A stretch of DNA of 64,000 bases from Candidatus Neomarinimicrobiota bacterium. Lineage in GTDB: Bacteria; Fidelibacterota; Marinisomatia; Marinisomatales; TCS55. The notes under the pieces were generated by a model. It had not been told where the DNA came from. It saw nothing but the letters and a program-made list of their open reading frames with translations, and ran no database searches. Shown here piece after piece: positions 34,045-45,761 of this stretch; positions within the stretch are counted from its first letter, which is position 1; each line of letters begins with the position of its first letter. A program made the position numbers and the translations under genes. Location of the stretch: assembly GCA_018651745.1 (NCBI GenBank), contig JABIDL010000026.1:31243-95242 (forward strand), written 5' to 3'.

Positions 34045-34467
34045 TTACTTTTGAAAAATATAATTATCATTTGCGAAGGATTTGAATTCGAGTGCATTTC
34101 CGCTCGGATCCATCAGAAACATCGTTCTCTGTTCGCCGGGTTTTCCATCAAATCGTATTCGCGGTTCGATCAAAAACTGAATGCCGGATTTTCGAATGCG
34201 GTCTTTAAGCTCTTCCCACTCGGATGATTCGAGTATAACCCCAAAGTGACGAACCGGCACCGCGTTACCATCCACAGGGTTTTTTTGTACTTCTTTTGTT
34301 TCTTCCAGGGAAAGGTGTGCCACTATTTGGTGGCCGAATAAATTGAAGTCAATCCAAAGATTAGATTCACGCCCAGTTGAGCACCCAAGTGTTTGGGCAT
34401 AAAAAGTCCGAGCTTCTTCGAGATCACGAACCGGGAAGGCAACATGAAATGGTCTAATAGACCTCAT
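34045..34467 (-). CDS. VOC-superfamily (glyoxalase/extradiol-like) protein
   Basis: 140 residues with paired beta-alpha-beta modules: PFHVAFPVRDLEEARTFYAQ at the start, VRHFGVILESSEWEELKDRI in the middle, and FLMDPSGNALEFKSF at the end. Metal ligands are probably the histidines in PFHV and RHFG with the glutamate in NALEF. Closest in look to dioxygenase-like VOC proteins. The start codon overlaps the stop of the intradiol dioxygenase (ATGA). Confidence 0.82.
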   Translation of the reverse strand: MRSIRPFHVAFPVRDLEEARTFYAQTLGCSTGRESNLWIDFNLFGHQIVAHLSLEETKEVQKNPVDGNAVPVRHFGVILESSEWEELKDRIRKSGIQFLIEPRIRFDGKPGEQRTMFLMDPSGNALEFKSFANDNYIFQK

Positions 34468-35411
34468 TTAATCAAAACGACTTTTTGAAAATCAGAAAAG
34501 TGCGCCGTATCAAATCGAATCACATACATTCCGGATGGAACCGAGTTTCCAGCATTATCCTTTCCATTCCAAACGACCTGATGATCACCAGAGTTCAAAA
34601 ATCCTTCCGAAAGTGATTGGATTGGTTTTCCGCTAAGATCAAACACTTCTACAGACGCATGGGTTTCCGTGCCCATGTCAAATCGAATTTCGGTGTAAGT
34701 ATTAAAAGGATTTGGAAACGCAGAATAAAGGGTAAATCGTTCAGGAATAGGTTCCCAGGGCGAATCAGTATTTAGGATAGGCTGCGCATCAAGTACAATA
34801 TCAAAATTTCCGGAAAAGCCATTAGAATCTTCGCTCAGCGGAATTATCCTATTCACAGCATCCGGATCAGACGCCCAATTGTCGCTGGCAATATTCGGAT
34901 CGCCTTCAAAATATACTTGTGTCACTAGTTCTGACCCATCTTCAGCAATCATACGCAGGTGAAAATGCTGTGGACGGTTCCCGTAAAATCCGGGCCGTAT
35001 AGTTTCAAATGCATAATTGCCATCAGAATCAGTATTCACCCGTCCGCGAAGGTTGTAATCATCGTTGTTTGGGTTCCCTGAGGTACAGGTTTCAAAAATA
35101 CTGTAGCAACCGTTGTTACTGGCGTGCCAAATATCCACAGTAGTATTTTCCAGTGGAGTGACGCAGTCATCTGAAAACACCTTGCCGCCAAAGAAAAATC
35201 TGTCACCGGGCTCATCCGCTGAAGCGATTACACTTCGAAACGGTGCATCTTCGGCAAAAAACGGACCCAGAATATCATCCGTCGTGAATTCACATTCTTT
35301 GGCAAAAGCTGTATAAGGGAACAGCATTCCTCCCGCGGTTGCGGTGATACTGTTTTTAATGAAACGTCTGCGGGAAATTTTGAGAGCAGACTTATCTGAT
35401 TTGTGATCCAG
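34464..35411 (-). CDS. Exported intradiol-dioxygenase-like protein with Tat signal and C-terminal sorting domain
   Basis: Related to catechol/protocatechuate intradiol dioxygenases: TTVDIWHASNNGCYS holds a tyrosine-ligand region, and RPQHFHLRM holds the histidine ligands. The C-terminal ~85 residues (YSAFPNPFNTYTEIRFDMGT to QKVVLIK) are a FlgD-like/type IX sorting domain. The first ATG (35327) lies in the middle of an export signal. The frame upstream stays open and reads SRRRFIKNSITATAGG, a twin-arginine signal. The only start-like codon before it is CTG at 35411, two bases after the stop of the DHH gene. I propose that start (315 residues), possibly by reinitiation; alternatively the start is damaged. 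Confidence 0.75.
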   Translation of the reverse strand: MDHKSDKSALKISRRRFIKNSITATAGGMLFPYTAFAKECEFTTDDILGPFFAEDAPFRSVIASADEPGDRFFFGGKVFSDDCVTPLENTTVDIWHASNNGCYSIFETCTSGNPNNDDYNLRGRVNTDSDGNYAFETIRPGFYGNRPQHFHLRMIAEDGSELVTQVYFEGDPNIASDNWASDPDAVNRIIPLSEDSNGFSGNFDIVLDAQPILNTDSPWEPIPERFTLYSAFPNPFNTYTEIRFDMGTETHASVEVFDLSGKPIQSLSEGFLNSGDHQVVWNGKDNAGNSVPSGMYVIRFDTAHFSDFQKVVLIK

Positions 35412-35413
35412 AA

Positions 35414-36328
35414 CTATTCTCTGCAGGCAGCAATAATTTTCTGGAACACTTCGTCACTTTGATCTAAAGAAGATTGACATGTCGCAACAGCTTTATGACC
35501 TCCACCGCCATACAGTCCGCACAGCGACCCGCAATCGACATTTGATGTTTTATTGAATATCGAATAGCCGACTGAAATCACATCAAATTCGCCTTGTTTT
35601 CCGTCAGAAATTCTTACTGAAATGTTTCCATCTGAAAGTCCATCCAAGGTGTACACCAGAAATCGGTTTGCCACAGGGATGTCTTTTCCGCGGACATCGG
35701 AAACAATCACATTTCCATCCAAGTGAGAATTTTCGGTAAAAAATGTCGCAGCTTTTTCCTGCATTGCATGATATCTGTCTGCCCTTTGCTTGGAATCAGG
35801 CATTTCCAAAACCTCATCAACTGAATGTTTCGTCAACAACCCGGCGAGCGATGAAACCCACTGATAATTACTGACAGCCATGTCTCTTTGAAACCCCATA
35901 CTTGTTCTCGGATCGGTTAAAAAACCCAACAAAAATGCCCCTTGTGGATTCTTAACTTGCTCTAAAGTCAAATTCGCACTGTCAATCAAATCAGTGTCAT
36001 GCACCAATTGTTCGTATTTGCTAAGCTCAGGATGATCCGGAAGAAAATACTTGTACACTAAGCCGGCGGCGCTTGGAGCAACTTCAACTAATCCGGTAAA
36101 ATCTTCCGGCATGGATGCAGAATCAATGACGGATGAATGGTGGTCAAACCACATCCCGCATTTCGAATGATACGGCAGGTTGCAAATAATGTCACCATCT
36201 TGCACATCTACCTTACCGTCCTGCATATCCTTTGGATGCGCCTGAACGAGTTCATCACAAAGTCCAATATCTTTTAAAATAGTAGCACAAACGATACCAT
36301 CTAAATCTCCTCGGTAAATTACTCTCAT
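35414..36328 (-). CDS. DHH/DHHA1-family phosphoesterase
   Basis: Metal-dependent phosphoesterase of the DHH superfamily, 304 residues. Motifs: YRGDLDGIVCA (metal aspartates), FDHHSSV, VHDTDLIDSA, and the DHHA1 substrate motif GLYGGGGHKAVA. The family includes RecJ, oligoribonucleases (NrnA) and pyrophosphatases. This one is compact and of unknown substrate, perhaps a nano-RNase or exopolyphosphatase-like enzyme. The start is ATG 36328 with AAGGAG six bases upstream; a GTG immediately before it is less likely. Confidence 0.85.
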   Translation of the reverse strand: MRVIYRGDLDGIVCATILKDIGLCDELVQAHPKDMQDGKVDVQDGDIICNLPYHSKCGMWFDHHSSVIDSASMPEDFTGLVEVAPSAAGLVYKYFLPDHPELSKYEQLVHDTDLIDSANLTLEQVKNPQGAFLLGFLTDPRTSMGFQRDMAVSNYQWVSSLAGLLTKHSVDEVLEMPDSKQRADRYHAMQEKAATFFTENSHLDGNVIVSDVRGKDIPVANRFLVYTLDGLSDGNISVRISDGKQGEFDVISVGYSIFNKTSNVDCGSLCGLYGGGGHKAVATCQSSLDQSDEVFQKIIAACRE

Positions 36329-36383
36329 CACTTTCTCCTTTTATTTTGGTCGATTCATCAATTTAACAAAATTTGCTGATGTA

Positions 36384-39014
36384 TCAACGTAGCAAAATCA
36401 TTTTTCGGGATTTGCTGTAAATGGGTGTTTTAATTCGATAAAAATAGACACCTGTACTTACCGGAAATCCATTCTCATCTTCTCCATTCCAATAAACCAA
36501 ATGCCGTCCAGAATTCCTTTCACCATTTACAAGCTTTTGAACCATTCTTCCATACAAATCATAAATGGTAATTTGCACAGTGGATTGCGTCGGCAATATG
36601 TATTCAAAAACAGTGGAAGGATTAAATGGATTTGGATAATTTTGTTCCAAACTGACCCCATTTGGGATGGTTATTTCGACATCTGTAGATACATTCGCCG
36701 ATGGAGCGTATGCAACAATAAGCAATCCTTCTTCAATACTGGTTACTGGAATATTGCGACTCGCAAAAAATGGATAGTTGGACCAAGTTCCAGAAAACTT
36801 TGCTTCATCATCGCCCGGATAAGTATCGAGGAAACCCATTTGCCACGGATTCAAAATATCGGAAATATTTAACATTCTAATTCCGCTGGTGTAGTTGCTT
36901 TGGTACACCGTATCTCCTAAAACATAATTGTTATGATCAATAGATGTACTTGGTGAATAATAATTGGTTGCAACCACAGGATTTTCAAGATCTTGCAAAT
37001 CCCAAATAATGGTCCGGGTGTGTGCCGTATTGCCATAATACTCATCCAACTCATCGTTCTGAATAAAGTAACGATGATCTTCTGTGAGCCAACCTTGGTG
37101 TGTATAAAATGAATTGTAATTCCCTACGCCAATAGGAGTTACATTATTTTTGTTATTCACATTGACAATGCTGAGCACTTCTTCATTACATCCAATACAA
37201 ATTTCTTCACCGACATGTTCACTATCAGGTCCAATATAGGTAACACATTGCACATCATGCGTATATCCATCATGAAGCTCACCATCAACATAATTTTGAT
37301 CTGCATAACAATCCACAAATTGCGGATTAGTTGGATCTTGGATATTTACAATTAAATATCCTGGACATTGCTGATTTGCGCCTACCACATAGGCATACCC
37401 AGTTGCTTCATGTATGAAAATATTGTGAGCACTGCCCCATGTAGATAAGTGCGCTGTTTCTGTAAATGTTTCAGGAATGTTCGTTACATTTCTGAGCTCG
37501 GTCAAGTCAAATACCTGAAGTCCATGATTCCCAGCATTATCCGCTACAATAAAAGCATGATCTTGATACACCTTAATATCACGCCAAATGCTTGAAACAG
37601 TGTGGGTTGGAAGTTTTCCGGTGTACACCGGATTTACAGGATCCGTTATATCAACAAATGAAGTTCCATCGCTCAATCCGACAAGTGCCCATTCTTTTTC
37701 TGTTACAGGATCTGTCCAACCCCAGATGTCATTCGTTTCTGTACCCACTCCACCGCCGATATCAGATGGAATTAAATACGAAAGTAAGTTTACATTTTCG
37801 CACGGAAACGGTCCGGCGCGACCATCCATACATTCTTGCTCTTCCCCCGTGATAGACCCCACTCTGCTTTCTGCAGAAAGTTTTTGGGTTTGTGACCATG
37901 ATGATCCACTTTCATCGAAAACATAGGCTGATTCGTCATAATAAGCACCTACAAGGCATCGAGATCCGTCCAATGCTACTTTTCTTCCGAATCTATGAGA
38001 ACCTTCTGTGTCGTTTCCAGAAATAGAAGCGGATTGTGACCAATTTCCTCCGGAACGTGTTTCAAGGTAAACAGAAGTCCCATTATATTTACCAATCAAC
38101 GCTTTGTCACCATCCATAACGATAGACACACCAAAAAATTCGCTTTGTTCTTGGTCACTTGCTGAAATAATGTCGGTTTCAGTGGCACCTGAATCATCAT
38201 AACTGAATGATACTACGCGTCCTCTGCCTCCATTTGCCGTTACCATACCAACTAAAGCGTATCCGTTTTCTAACGCAACATCGTACCCAAAGCGTCCCGA
38301 TCCTGTTGATGGATTCAGTTCTGTAATTTCACTCCATGATCCGGAACTGCTTTTTTTGAATAGGAATGCAGATTCACCATAATTTGTGCCAATTAAAACA
38401 TAATCCCCGTAAGCTGAAACTGATTTTCCGAACTCATCAGATGCTGAGACAGTGCTCCCATCCAAGGTTGCCATTTCTGTCCATAGTCCTGAATACCCAG
38501 ACTTTTCATACACATATGCTCGCCCCTCGCGTGCAACCGCTCTTCTAGCGGTAACCACGGCGTAGGTTTCCGTGAGAGCAATTCTATAGCCAAAATCGGA
38601 TCCGGACTGTCCACTGATGATGATTTTCTGGAATTCAGACCATAAACCTGTTGCAGGATCTCTTTCAAAAACATGCACCGCTTCTGCATTTCCATATTTT
38701 CCAACCATTAGCGTATTGCCGGATAAAGCAATAGATTTTCCAAATCCATCTCCTGCTATCGCATCCGACGCTAAAAGTAAAGTATCCATTTCCCAAACAT
38801 TGGTAATCGGATTAAGATTGTACACGTATACTCCGCCAGGAACAATTCCGCCATTGGTTTCACCCACCGCGATGGTTGAACCATCCATATCCAGCGCAGA
38901 AGAAAACCCTTGTCCGAGTACGTTATGCCAGCGTCCCTTTGGGTCTTCTGGATGAGACCATGCCAAGGATGTTATTAAAATAATCGAAATTAATGGTGTG
39001 AATTTCAAGGCCAT
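36384..39014 (-). CDS. Large secreted FG-GAP / choice-of-anchor-B protein with sorting domain
   Basis: 876 residues from ATG 39014, with a signal peptide ITSLAWS. The N-terminal ~370 residues hold about seven FG-GAP-like repeats (FGKSIALSGNTLMVG, FGYRIALTETYAVV, FGRKVALDGSRCLVG), a beta-propeller. The middle carries LVIVD-type repeats of the choice-of-anchor-B family (GWTDPVTEKEWALVGLSDGT, GSAHNIFIHEATGYAYVVGA, IDHNNYVLGDTVYQSNYTSG). The end has NYPNPFNPST and a FlgD-like domain, the type IX sorting pattern. A predicted surface protein with no visible enzyme site. The open frame beyond 39014 runs into tRNA-Ser and is rejected. Confidence 0.85.
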   Translation of the reverse strand: MALKFTPLISIILITSLAWSHPEDPKGRWHNVLGQGFSSALDMDGSTIAVGETNGGIVPGGVYVYNLNPITNVWEMDTLLLASDAIAGDGFGKSIALSGNTLMVGKYGNAEAVHVFERDPATGLWSEFQKIIISGQSGSDFGYRIALTETYAVVTARRAVAREGRAYVYEKSGYSGLWTEMATLDGSTVSASDEFGKSVSAYGDYVLIGTNYGESAFLFKKSSSGSWSEITELNPSTGSGRFGYDVALENGYALVGMVTANGGRGRVVSFSYDDSGATETDIISASDQEQSEFFGVSIVMDGDKALIGKYNGTSVYLETRSGGNWSQSASISGNDTEGSHRFGRKVALDGSRCLVGAYYDESAYVFDESGSSWSQTQKLSAESRVGSITGEEQECMDGRAGPFPCENVNLLSYLIPSDIGGGVGTETNDIWGWTDPVTEKEWALVGLSDGTSFVDITDPVNPVYTGKLPTHTVSSIWRDIKVYQDHAFIVADNAGNHGLQVFDLTELRNVTNIPETFTETAHLSTWGSAHNIFIHEATGYAYVVGANQQCPGYLIVNIQDPTNPQFVDCYADQNYVDGELHDGYTHDVQCVTYIGPDSEHVGEEICIGCNEEVLSIVNVNNKNNVTPIGVGNYNSFYTHQGWLTEDHRYFIQNDELDEYYGNTAHTRTIIWDLQDLENPVVATNYYSPSTSIDHNNYVLGDTVYQSNYTSGIRMLNISDILNPWQMGFLDTYPGDDEAKFSGTWSNYPFFASRNIPVTSIEEGLLIVAYAPSANVSTDVEITIPNGVSLEQNYPNPFNPSTVFEYILPTQSTVQITIYDLYGRMVQKLVNGERNSGRHLVYWNGEDENGFPVSTGVYFYRIKTPIYSKSRKMILLR

Positions 39015-39076
39015 ATTGTTGGAATTTATTCCTTCCTGAATTCTAAATGTATGATGTAAATCACTATTTTGGAAAA

Positions 39077-39165
<89 letters not shown>

Positions 39166-39208
39166 ATTCCCAATTGTCTTAAATAAACGGCAGAAATTAC
39201 CTTCCATC

Positions 39209-41273
<2,065 letters not shown>

Positions 41274-41342
41274 TTAATCTGGTGTAGAACCAAGATAAAG
41301 AACGGTAAATCCGATCCCTTTTATTGGTTTCAGTATTAGTTA

Positions 41343-42584
41343 TTATAAATTTTCAATAATGGTATCGGCAAATTCAGATGTAGAAAGTTTGGTTGCGCCT
41401 TCCATTTGTCGTTCCAAATCATAGGTTACTTTCTTTTGCTGAATTGTTCTACTGATGGATTCTGTAATTAAAACCCCTGCTTCCGGCCATCCCATATAAT
41501 CCAGCATCATGACACCCGAAAGGATCACAGAACTTGGATTCACTTTATTTTGGTCAGTGTATTTTGGTGCAGTACCATGAGTTGCTTCGAACAATGCAAT
41601 ATGGTCTGACATATTTCCGCCCGGTGCCATGCCAAGCCCTCCCACTTGAGCAGCGCAAGCATCGGATAAATAATCACCATTCAAATTTGATGTTGTGATG
41701 ATATCATATTCTTCGGGTCGTAATAATACCTGTTGAAACATCGCATCTGCAATCCGGTCTTTGATGAGTAGTTTATCTCCAACTTTACCATCAAATTCCT
41801 CCCATAATTTCTCTTCTGTAATGGTTTTATCTGAGAATTCATCATGTATTAGCTCATATCCCCAATCCCTAAATGCTCCTTCCGTAAATTTCATAATGTT
41901 TCCTTTATGAACAAGCGTAACGTTTTTCTTTCCTTGGCTCAATGCATATTCTATAGATTTTCTAACCAATCTTTTAGTGCCAAAAGGACTAATGGGCTTG
42001 ATTCCAATACCGGAATGTTCGCGAATATTTTTATCATATTTTTCCCGCATTAGTTCAATGATACTGTTCGCAATTTCGGAATCACTTTCCCATTCAATCC
42101 CTGCATATACATCTTCTGTATTCTCTCGAAAAATAACAACGTCTAATTTTTCCGGTTTGGATACAGGACTTGGGACACCTTTAAAATGTTTTACCGGGCG
42201 AACGCATGCATACAGATCAAGGATTTGTCTTAAAGAAACATTTAAACTTCGTATCCCTCCGCCAATAGGTGTGGTTAATGGACCTTTGATTGCAACGATA
42301 TATTCTTCTATTATTTTTGGTGTTTCGTCCGGCAACCATTCACCAATCGTTTGGTGAGATTTTTCTCCGGCATAAATCTCCATCCAATGAATTTGTTTTT
42401 GTCCAGCAAATGCTTTTGCTACAGCTGCATCGAACACTCGAACAGAAGCTCTCCATATGTCACCGCCAATCCCGTCACCCTCTATAAATGGAATGATTGG
42501 ATTATCAGGAACTTTTATTTTATTGTTTTCGATAGTGATTTTTGCCCCATTTTCAGGTATGATGTGTAATGTTTCGTTTGTCAC
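41343..42584 (-). CDS. icd: Isocitrate dehydrogenase (NADP+)
   Basis: TCA-cycle enzyme oxidising isocitrate to 2-oxoglutarate; 413 residues. [10 protein letters not shown] opens the fold. The substrate loop is [13 protein letters not shown], whose serine is the phosphorylation site in E. coli. Metal ligands lie in the [17 protein letters not shown] region. [15 protein letters not shown] carries the Lys-Tyr pair associated with NADP+ preference. The start is GTG at 42584, with AAGGGA upstream. It begins two bases after the FmdB-type gene. Confidence 0.95.
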   Translation of the reverse strand: MTNETLHIIPENGAKITIENNKIKVPDNPIIPFIEGDGIGGDIWRASVRVFDAAVAKAFAGQKQIHWMEIYAGEKSHQTIGEWLPDETPKIIEEYIVAIKGPLTTPIGGGIRSLNVSLRQILDLYACVRPVKHFKGVPSPVSKPEKLDVVIFRENTEDVYAGIEWESDSEIANSIIELMREKYDKNIREHSGIGIKPISPFGTKRLVRKSIEYALSQGKKNVTLVHKGNIMKFTEGAFRDWGYELIHDEFSDKTITEEKLWEEFDGKVGDKLLIKDRIADAMFQQVLLRPEEYDIITTSNLNGDYLSDACAAQVGGLGMAPGGNMSDHIALFEATHGTAPKYTDQNKVNPSSVILSGVMMLDYMGWPEAGVLITESISRTIQQKKVTYDLERQMEGATKLSTSEFADTIIENL

Positions 42585-42586
42585 GG

Positions 42587-42859
42587 TTATTTCGTCCCTT
42601 CACTGTTAGTTGGTTTTGAATCTTTTTTCACTTTTGTTGATTTCTCTTTTGATGTTTGTGTTTTATTTGATTTCTCTTTTTTTACATAATCGGTGAGATA
42701 GTATCCTGATCCTTTAAAAATTAAACCGGTTCCACCGCTAATAAGGCGCCGAACTTTTTCCCCGCACAGTGGACAAATTTTTACTGGCTCATCTGACATC
42801 GATTGAAAAATTTCAAATACATGTTCGCAAGAAGTACATTGATAATCGTATGTTGGCAT
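42587..42859 (-). CDS. FmdB-family zinc-ribbon protein
   Basis: 90 residues. The N-terminal FmdB/CxxC zinc ribbon reads [20 protein letters not shown] with the second pair in [17 protein letters not shown]; then [14 protein letters not shown] and a lysine-rich disordered tail. Function unknown; the name comes from a putative regulator. It lies between coaD (13 bases upstream) and icd. Confidence 0.85.
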   Translation of the reverse strand: MPTYDYQCTSCEHVFEIFQSMSDEPVKICPLCGEKVRRLISGGTGLIFKGSGYYLTDYVKKEKSNKTQTSKEKSTKVKKDSKPTNSEGTK

Positions 42860-42872
42860 AATTGGAAAACTA

Positions 42873-43355
42873 TTACAGTTTAAATTTTACTTTTAAGCAA
42901 TCAAGAACGCAATCAGGTACATAAGTTGTTATATCGCCGCCTAATTTAGCGACCTCTTTCACAACAGTGGAATTCAAATGAATGTATTGCTCGGCCGGCA
43001 TCATTAGGATCGTAGAAATTTCCGGATTTAAATGGCAATTCATCATCGCCATTTGAAATTCAAATTCAAAATCACTCACGTGTCGCAATCCTCGGATTAA
43101 AGCCACCGCATTGGTTTCTCTAGCGAAATCTGCTACAAGTTTATCGGTCATGCACGCTCGAACGTTGCCCAAATCTTTTGTGGAAAATTCGATCATCTCG
43201 ATCCGTTCTTCTACTGTAAATAAAGGTGATTTATCAGAATTAACCGCGACAGAAAAAATGAGCTCATCAAACAGACGAGACGCTCGCGTTGCGATGTCAA
43301 TATGTCCATTATGGATTGGATCAAATGTACCCGGATAAATGATTAATTTATTCAT
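42873..43355 (-). CDS. coaD: Pantetheine-phosphate adenylyltransferase
   Basis: Fourth step of coenzyme A synthesis, adenylating 4'-phosphopantetheine. 160 residues. Nucleotidyltransferase motif YPGTFDPIHNGHIDIATRA; ALIRGLRHVSDFEFEFQMA; and the ISSTxVKE-type HLNSTVVKEVAKLGGD. It overlaps the end of rsmD by eight bases, the common rsmD-coaD pairing. Confidence 0.95.
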   Translation of the reverse strand: MNKLIIYPGTFDPIHNGHIDIATRASRLFDELIFSVAVNSDKSPLFTVEERIEMIEFSTKDLGNVRACMTDKLVADFARETNAVALIRGLRHVSDFEFEFQMAMMNCHLNPEISTILMMPAEQYIHLNSTVVKEVAKLGGDITTYVPDCVLDCLKVKFKL

Positions 43356-43854
43356 TGGTGAAAAAGGTGATTCGTGTGTCTCCGTATTTTTTAATTTTAA
43401 TTCCGTTCAAAACTGCATCATGTTTTGAAGATTCCACCACTAATCTACCGCCATAATTCAATTTTTTCAAACATAGCTCCACCAATAATTGAAGATCATA
43501 TTTCCCATAAGGTGGATCGGCCAAAATCAAATCATAATGGGGACAGTTTGTCAGAAATTTGAGTACATCAGACCGTTTGATTGTACATTTCAGACCGATA
43601 TTTTTAGCATTCAGTAGAAGTAGTTTATTTGCAGAAGCATTGTCTTCAACAAAAGTAAGAGCCCTCCCTCCTCTGCTCATCGCTTCAAATCCTAACATAC
43701 CTGATCCTGAAAATAAATCCAGGATAGTTAAATTTTCCAGTGGCCCAAGAATATCAAACAGACTTTTCCGCACTCTTGCTGCTGTTGGTCTATAAGTAGA
43801 TTTTGATTCTGTGCGGATAAATATCCCTTTGTATTGTCCCGAAAGAATTTTCAA
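43348..43854 (-). CDS. rsmD: 16S rRNA (guanine-966-N2)-methyltransferase
   Basis: SAM-dependent N2-methylation of G966. 168 residues: KILSGQYKGIFIRTESKSTY start, RPTAARVRKSLFDIL, SAM motif ILDLFSGSGMLGFEAMSRG, and the catalytic DPPYGKYDL. It starts with TTG at 43854, overlapping the stop of the upstream gene (TTGA). Adjacent to coaD as usual. Confidence 0.92.
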   Translation of the reverse strand: MKILSGQYKGIFIRTESKSTYRPTAARVRKSLFDILGPLENLTILDLFSGSGMLGFEAMSRGGRALTFVEDNASANKLLLLNAKNIGLKCTIKRSDVLKFLTNCPHYDLILADPPYGKYDLQLLVELCLKKLNYGGRLVVESSKHDAVLNGIKIKKYGDTRITFFTNE

Positions 43855-45005
43855 AATCCGGAATCATTTACACCAGAGACTTTTTCGAACACCCTTATCT
43901 GGAATTTATTATTATCCATTTCCTTAATAATAATACTAAACACATACATCGCAATAAATATCAGAGTTATGAAGATAGAAAGCAATAATTGTCTAAAACG
44001 TTCTCGACCAGCAGAATCAGGTTTTTTGAGTGCTTTCTTTTTTTTCTTTACTTTCGGTGCCTTGCTTTGTTCAATAGGATCCCGTTCAAGAAGATCCGAG
44101 GTTTCCTGAATTCCGGTATTTAGAAAAAAATTATGATGGTGCATTTCAATATCAATCGACATCATCCCAAAAATAATAGATTGATCTAATAAACTCAAAT
44201 CCTGCAATGTATCAGCATTTTCAATGGACATATTTTTAAATGGATTTGAACGAATCACGCGAAGAGAATTTATCGTTTCTCTTTTGGATTTCGTTAATCT
44301 ATCGGGGAAAAATACAGCAGGTTTTTTCTTGAGCTTAGGATAATTAATCCCAAGGGAAGATTCAAGTAATGCAACATTCCCTTTTGCATATGATAAATTA
44401 AGATTACCTTTTCTGGAAATCAGTTTTCCCATAGCCGGACCTGAATGGGAAGAATGAAATACATCAAATCCGCGGGTTCGATTAAAAAGTACGGGCAAAT
44501 CATTCCGTTCTGGGTGCGCCAACATGATAACGGATTCTGCGCCCATCCATACCGGTATTGCTGCAAGTGATTTTAAGGTTAAACTAACAGAATTAATCAA
44601 AGCTGAATCACAGTGAATGGTGTGCAGTACAGGTTTGTCTTTTTGATATACTCTTGAAAAAGATAACATTGCTTCACTCCGCGGACCCCATTGGATCTCA
44701 TTTTTCCATTGTGAATAATCCCAGGCATCCGCAAGTGATAAAGCTTCATCTACCTCGGTAATATCCTGCTTCACAAAGGTATTCCGCACTGAAACTGCAA
44801 CTTTATTATCTTCAAAGGAGATAGTTTCTTGAAGATTTGATAAAACTCGAATCAAAATTTGAGATAAATCTTCCTCTTCTCCAAAATACGGCAATAAAGG
44901 ATAAGCTAAATTTTCTTTAAAGAAAGATGTAATAACATATTTTCCATTCTTATTGGAGCAATGAGCGCCCGTTACGTGGGATTTAGAAAGGAGTAAATAT
45001 ATCAA
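43851..45005 (-). CDS. Single-pass membrane protein, possibly PilM/GspL-like
   Basis: Function unknown. 384 residues. A long cytoplasmic part is followed by a Lys-rich stretch (VKKKKKALKKPD), one membrane segment near 340-360 (LLLSIFITLIFIAMYVFSII) and a short outer tail. The order of segments faintly recalls the actin-like PilM/GspL fold: VAVSVRNTFVKQDITEVDEA, then CDSALINSVSLTLKSLAAIP. No ATP motif is clear. It starts with TTG (45005). It lies next to a single-pass protein and ComEA, so a role in a competence or pilus machine is a guess. Confidence 0.5.
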   Translation of the reverse strand: MIYLLLSKSHVTGAHCSNKNGKYVITSFFKENLAYPLLPYFGEEEDLSQILIRVLSNLQETISFEDNKVAVSVRNTFVKQDITEVDEALSLADAWDYSQWKNEIQWGPRSEAMLSFSRVYQKDKPVLHTIHCDSALINSVSLTLKSLAAIPVWMGAESVIMLAHPERNDLPVLFNRTRGFDVFHSSHSGPAMGKLISRKGNLNLSYAKGNVALLESSLGINYPKLKKKPAVFFPDRLTKSKRETINSLRVIRSNPFKNMSIENADTLQDLSLLDQSIIFGMMSIDIEMHHHNFFLNTGIQETSDLLERDPIEQSKAPKVKKKKKALKKPDSAGRERFRQLLLSIFITLIFIAMYVFSIIIKEMDNNKFQIRVFEKVSGVNDSGF

Positions 45006-45017
45006 AACCGACCGGGA

Positions 45018-45761
45018 TTAATCCCAGCTGGGAATGCCATCATCAATATATCCATGATTATAAGCTTTAAAGGAAAATAATAAATATCTCCCCTCAGAAT
45101 ATATCTTGTTGATTGGGCTACTAATACGTAATGAATTATCCTCTATGCGAATTGTATAAGGTTTTTCAATAACTGGGCAGAAAAACAGCGAAGTATCCGG
45201 CATATACGAATCATAATAATTTACCATTTCCACGTGTTCGACCGGTGTCTCTTTAACAATGCTGATAAAATTGGGGTTGGATTCCATAAGAGAAAGTTCG
45301 TTTTTCCTGACAAAAATTGTATCATTACGAGAAATATCTTCAGAAAACATAATAAGGGTAACGGTTGTATCAACCACAGTATCCCGCCTGCTCTTTAAGA
45401 AACCAAATGTAGTGTCAAACTCCATTGCAAATTCCACCGGGATATTCACATTCACTTCATTCCCATCTAGAAATATAATTTGATTTTCCAAAAAGGTCGT
45501 ATCTGCGGTTAACGAATCTCTGGTCGCATTAACTACGGTCAACGCCCACAAGGGGTCTTCAGTAAAATCTTCTGTCAGAATGTGATAAAAGGATTCCACA
45601 TCATAAACATTTTGCATTCTGTAACGGCTTTCTTTTGCATAAAATTCTTCCTCATCCCAAATTGCTCTTGGAACATAAATGACTATAATGAGGAAAATAA
45701 ATAACAATACAATTGCCAGTTCTAAAAGATCAGATATTAATAATTGTTTGGTAATTTTCAT
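45018..45761 (-). CDS. Single-pass membrane protein next to comEA
   Basis: Function unknown. 247 residues. One membrane segment at about 12-31 (LELAIVLLFIFLIIVIYVPR), then an exported domain rich in Asp, Thr and beta-strand pattern (DTTFGFLKSRRDTVVDTTVT, RNDTIFVRKNELSLMES). No family recognised. GGAG precedes the ATG, which overlaps the comEA stop (ATGA), so the two are translationally coupled. Confidence 0.55.
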   Translation of the reverse strand: MKITKQLLISDLLELAIVLLFIFLIIVIYVPRAIWDEEEFYAKESRYRMQNVYDVESFYHILTEDFTEDPLWALTVVNATRDSLTADTTFLENQIIFLDGNEVNVNIPVEFAMEFDTTFGFLKSRRDTVVDTTVTLIMFSEDISRNDTIFVRKNELSLMESNPNFISIVKETPVEHVEMVNYYDSYMPDTSLFFCPVIEKPYTIRIEDNSLRISSPINKIYSEGRYLLFSFKAYNHGYIDDGIPSWD

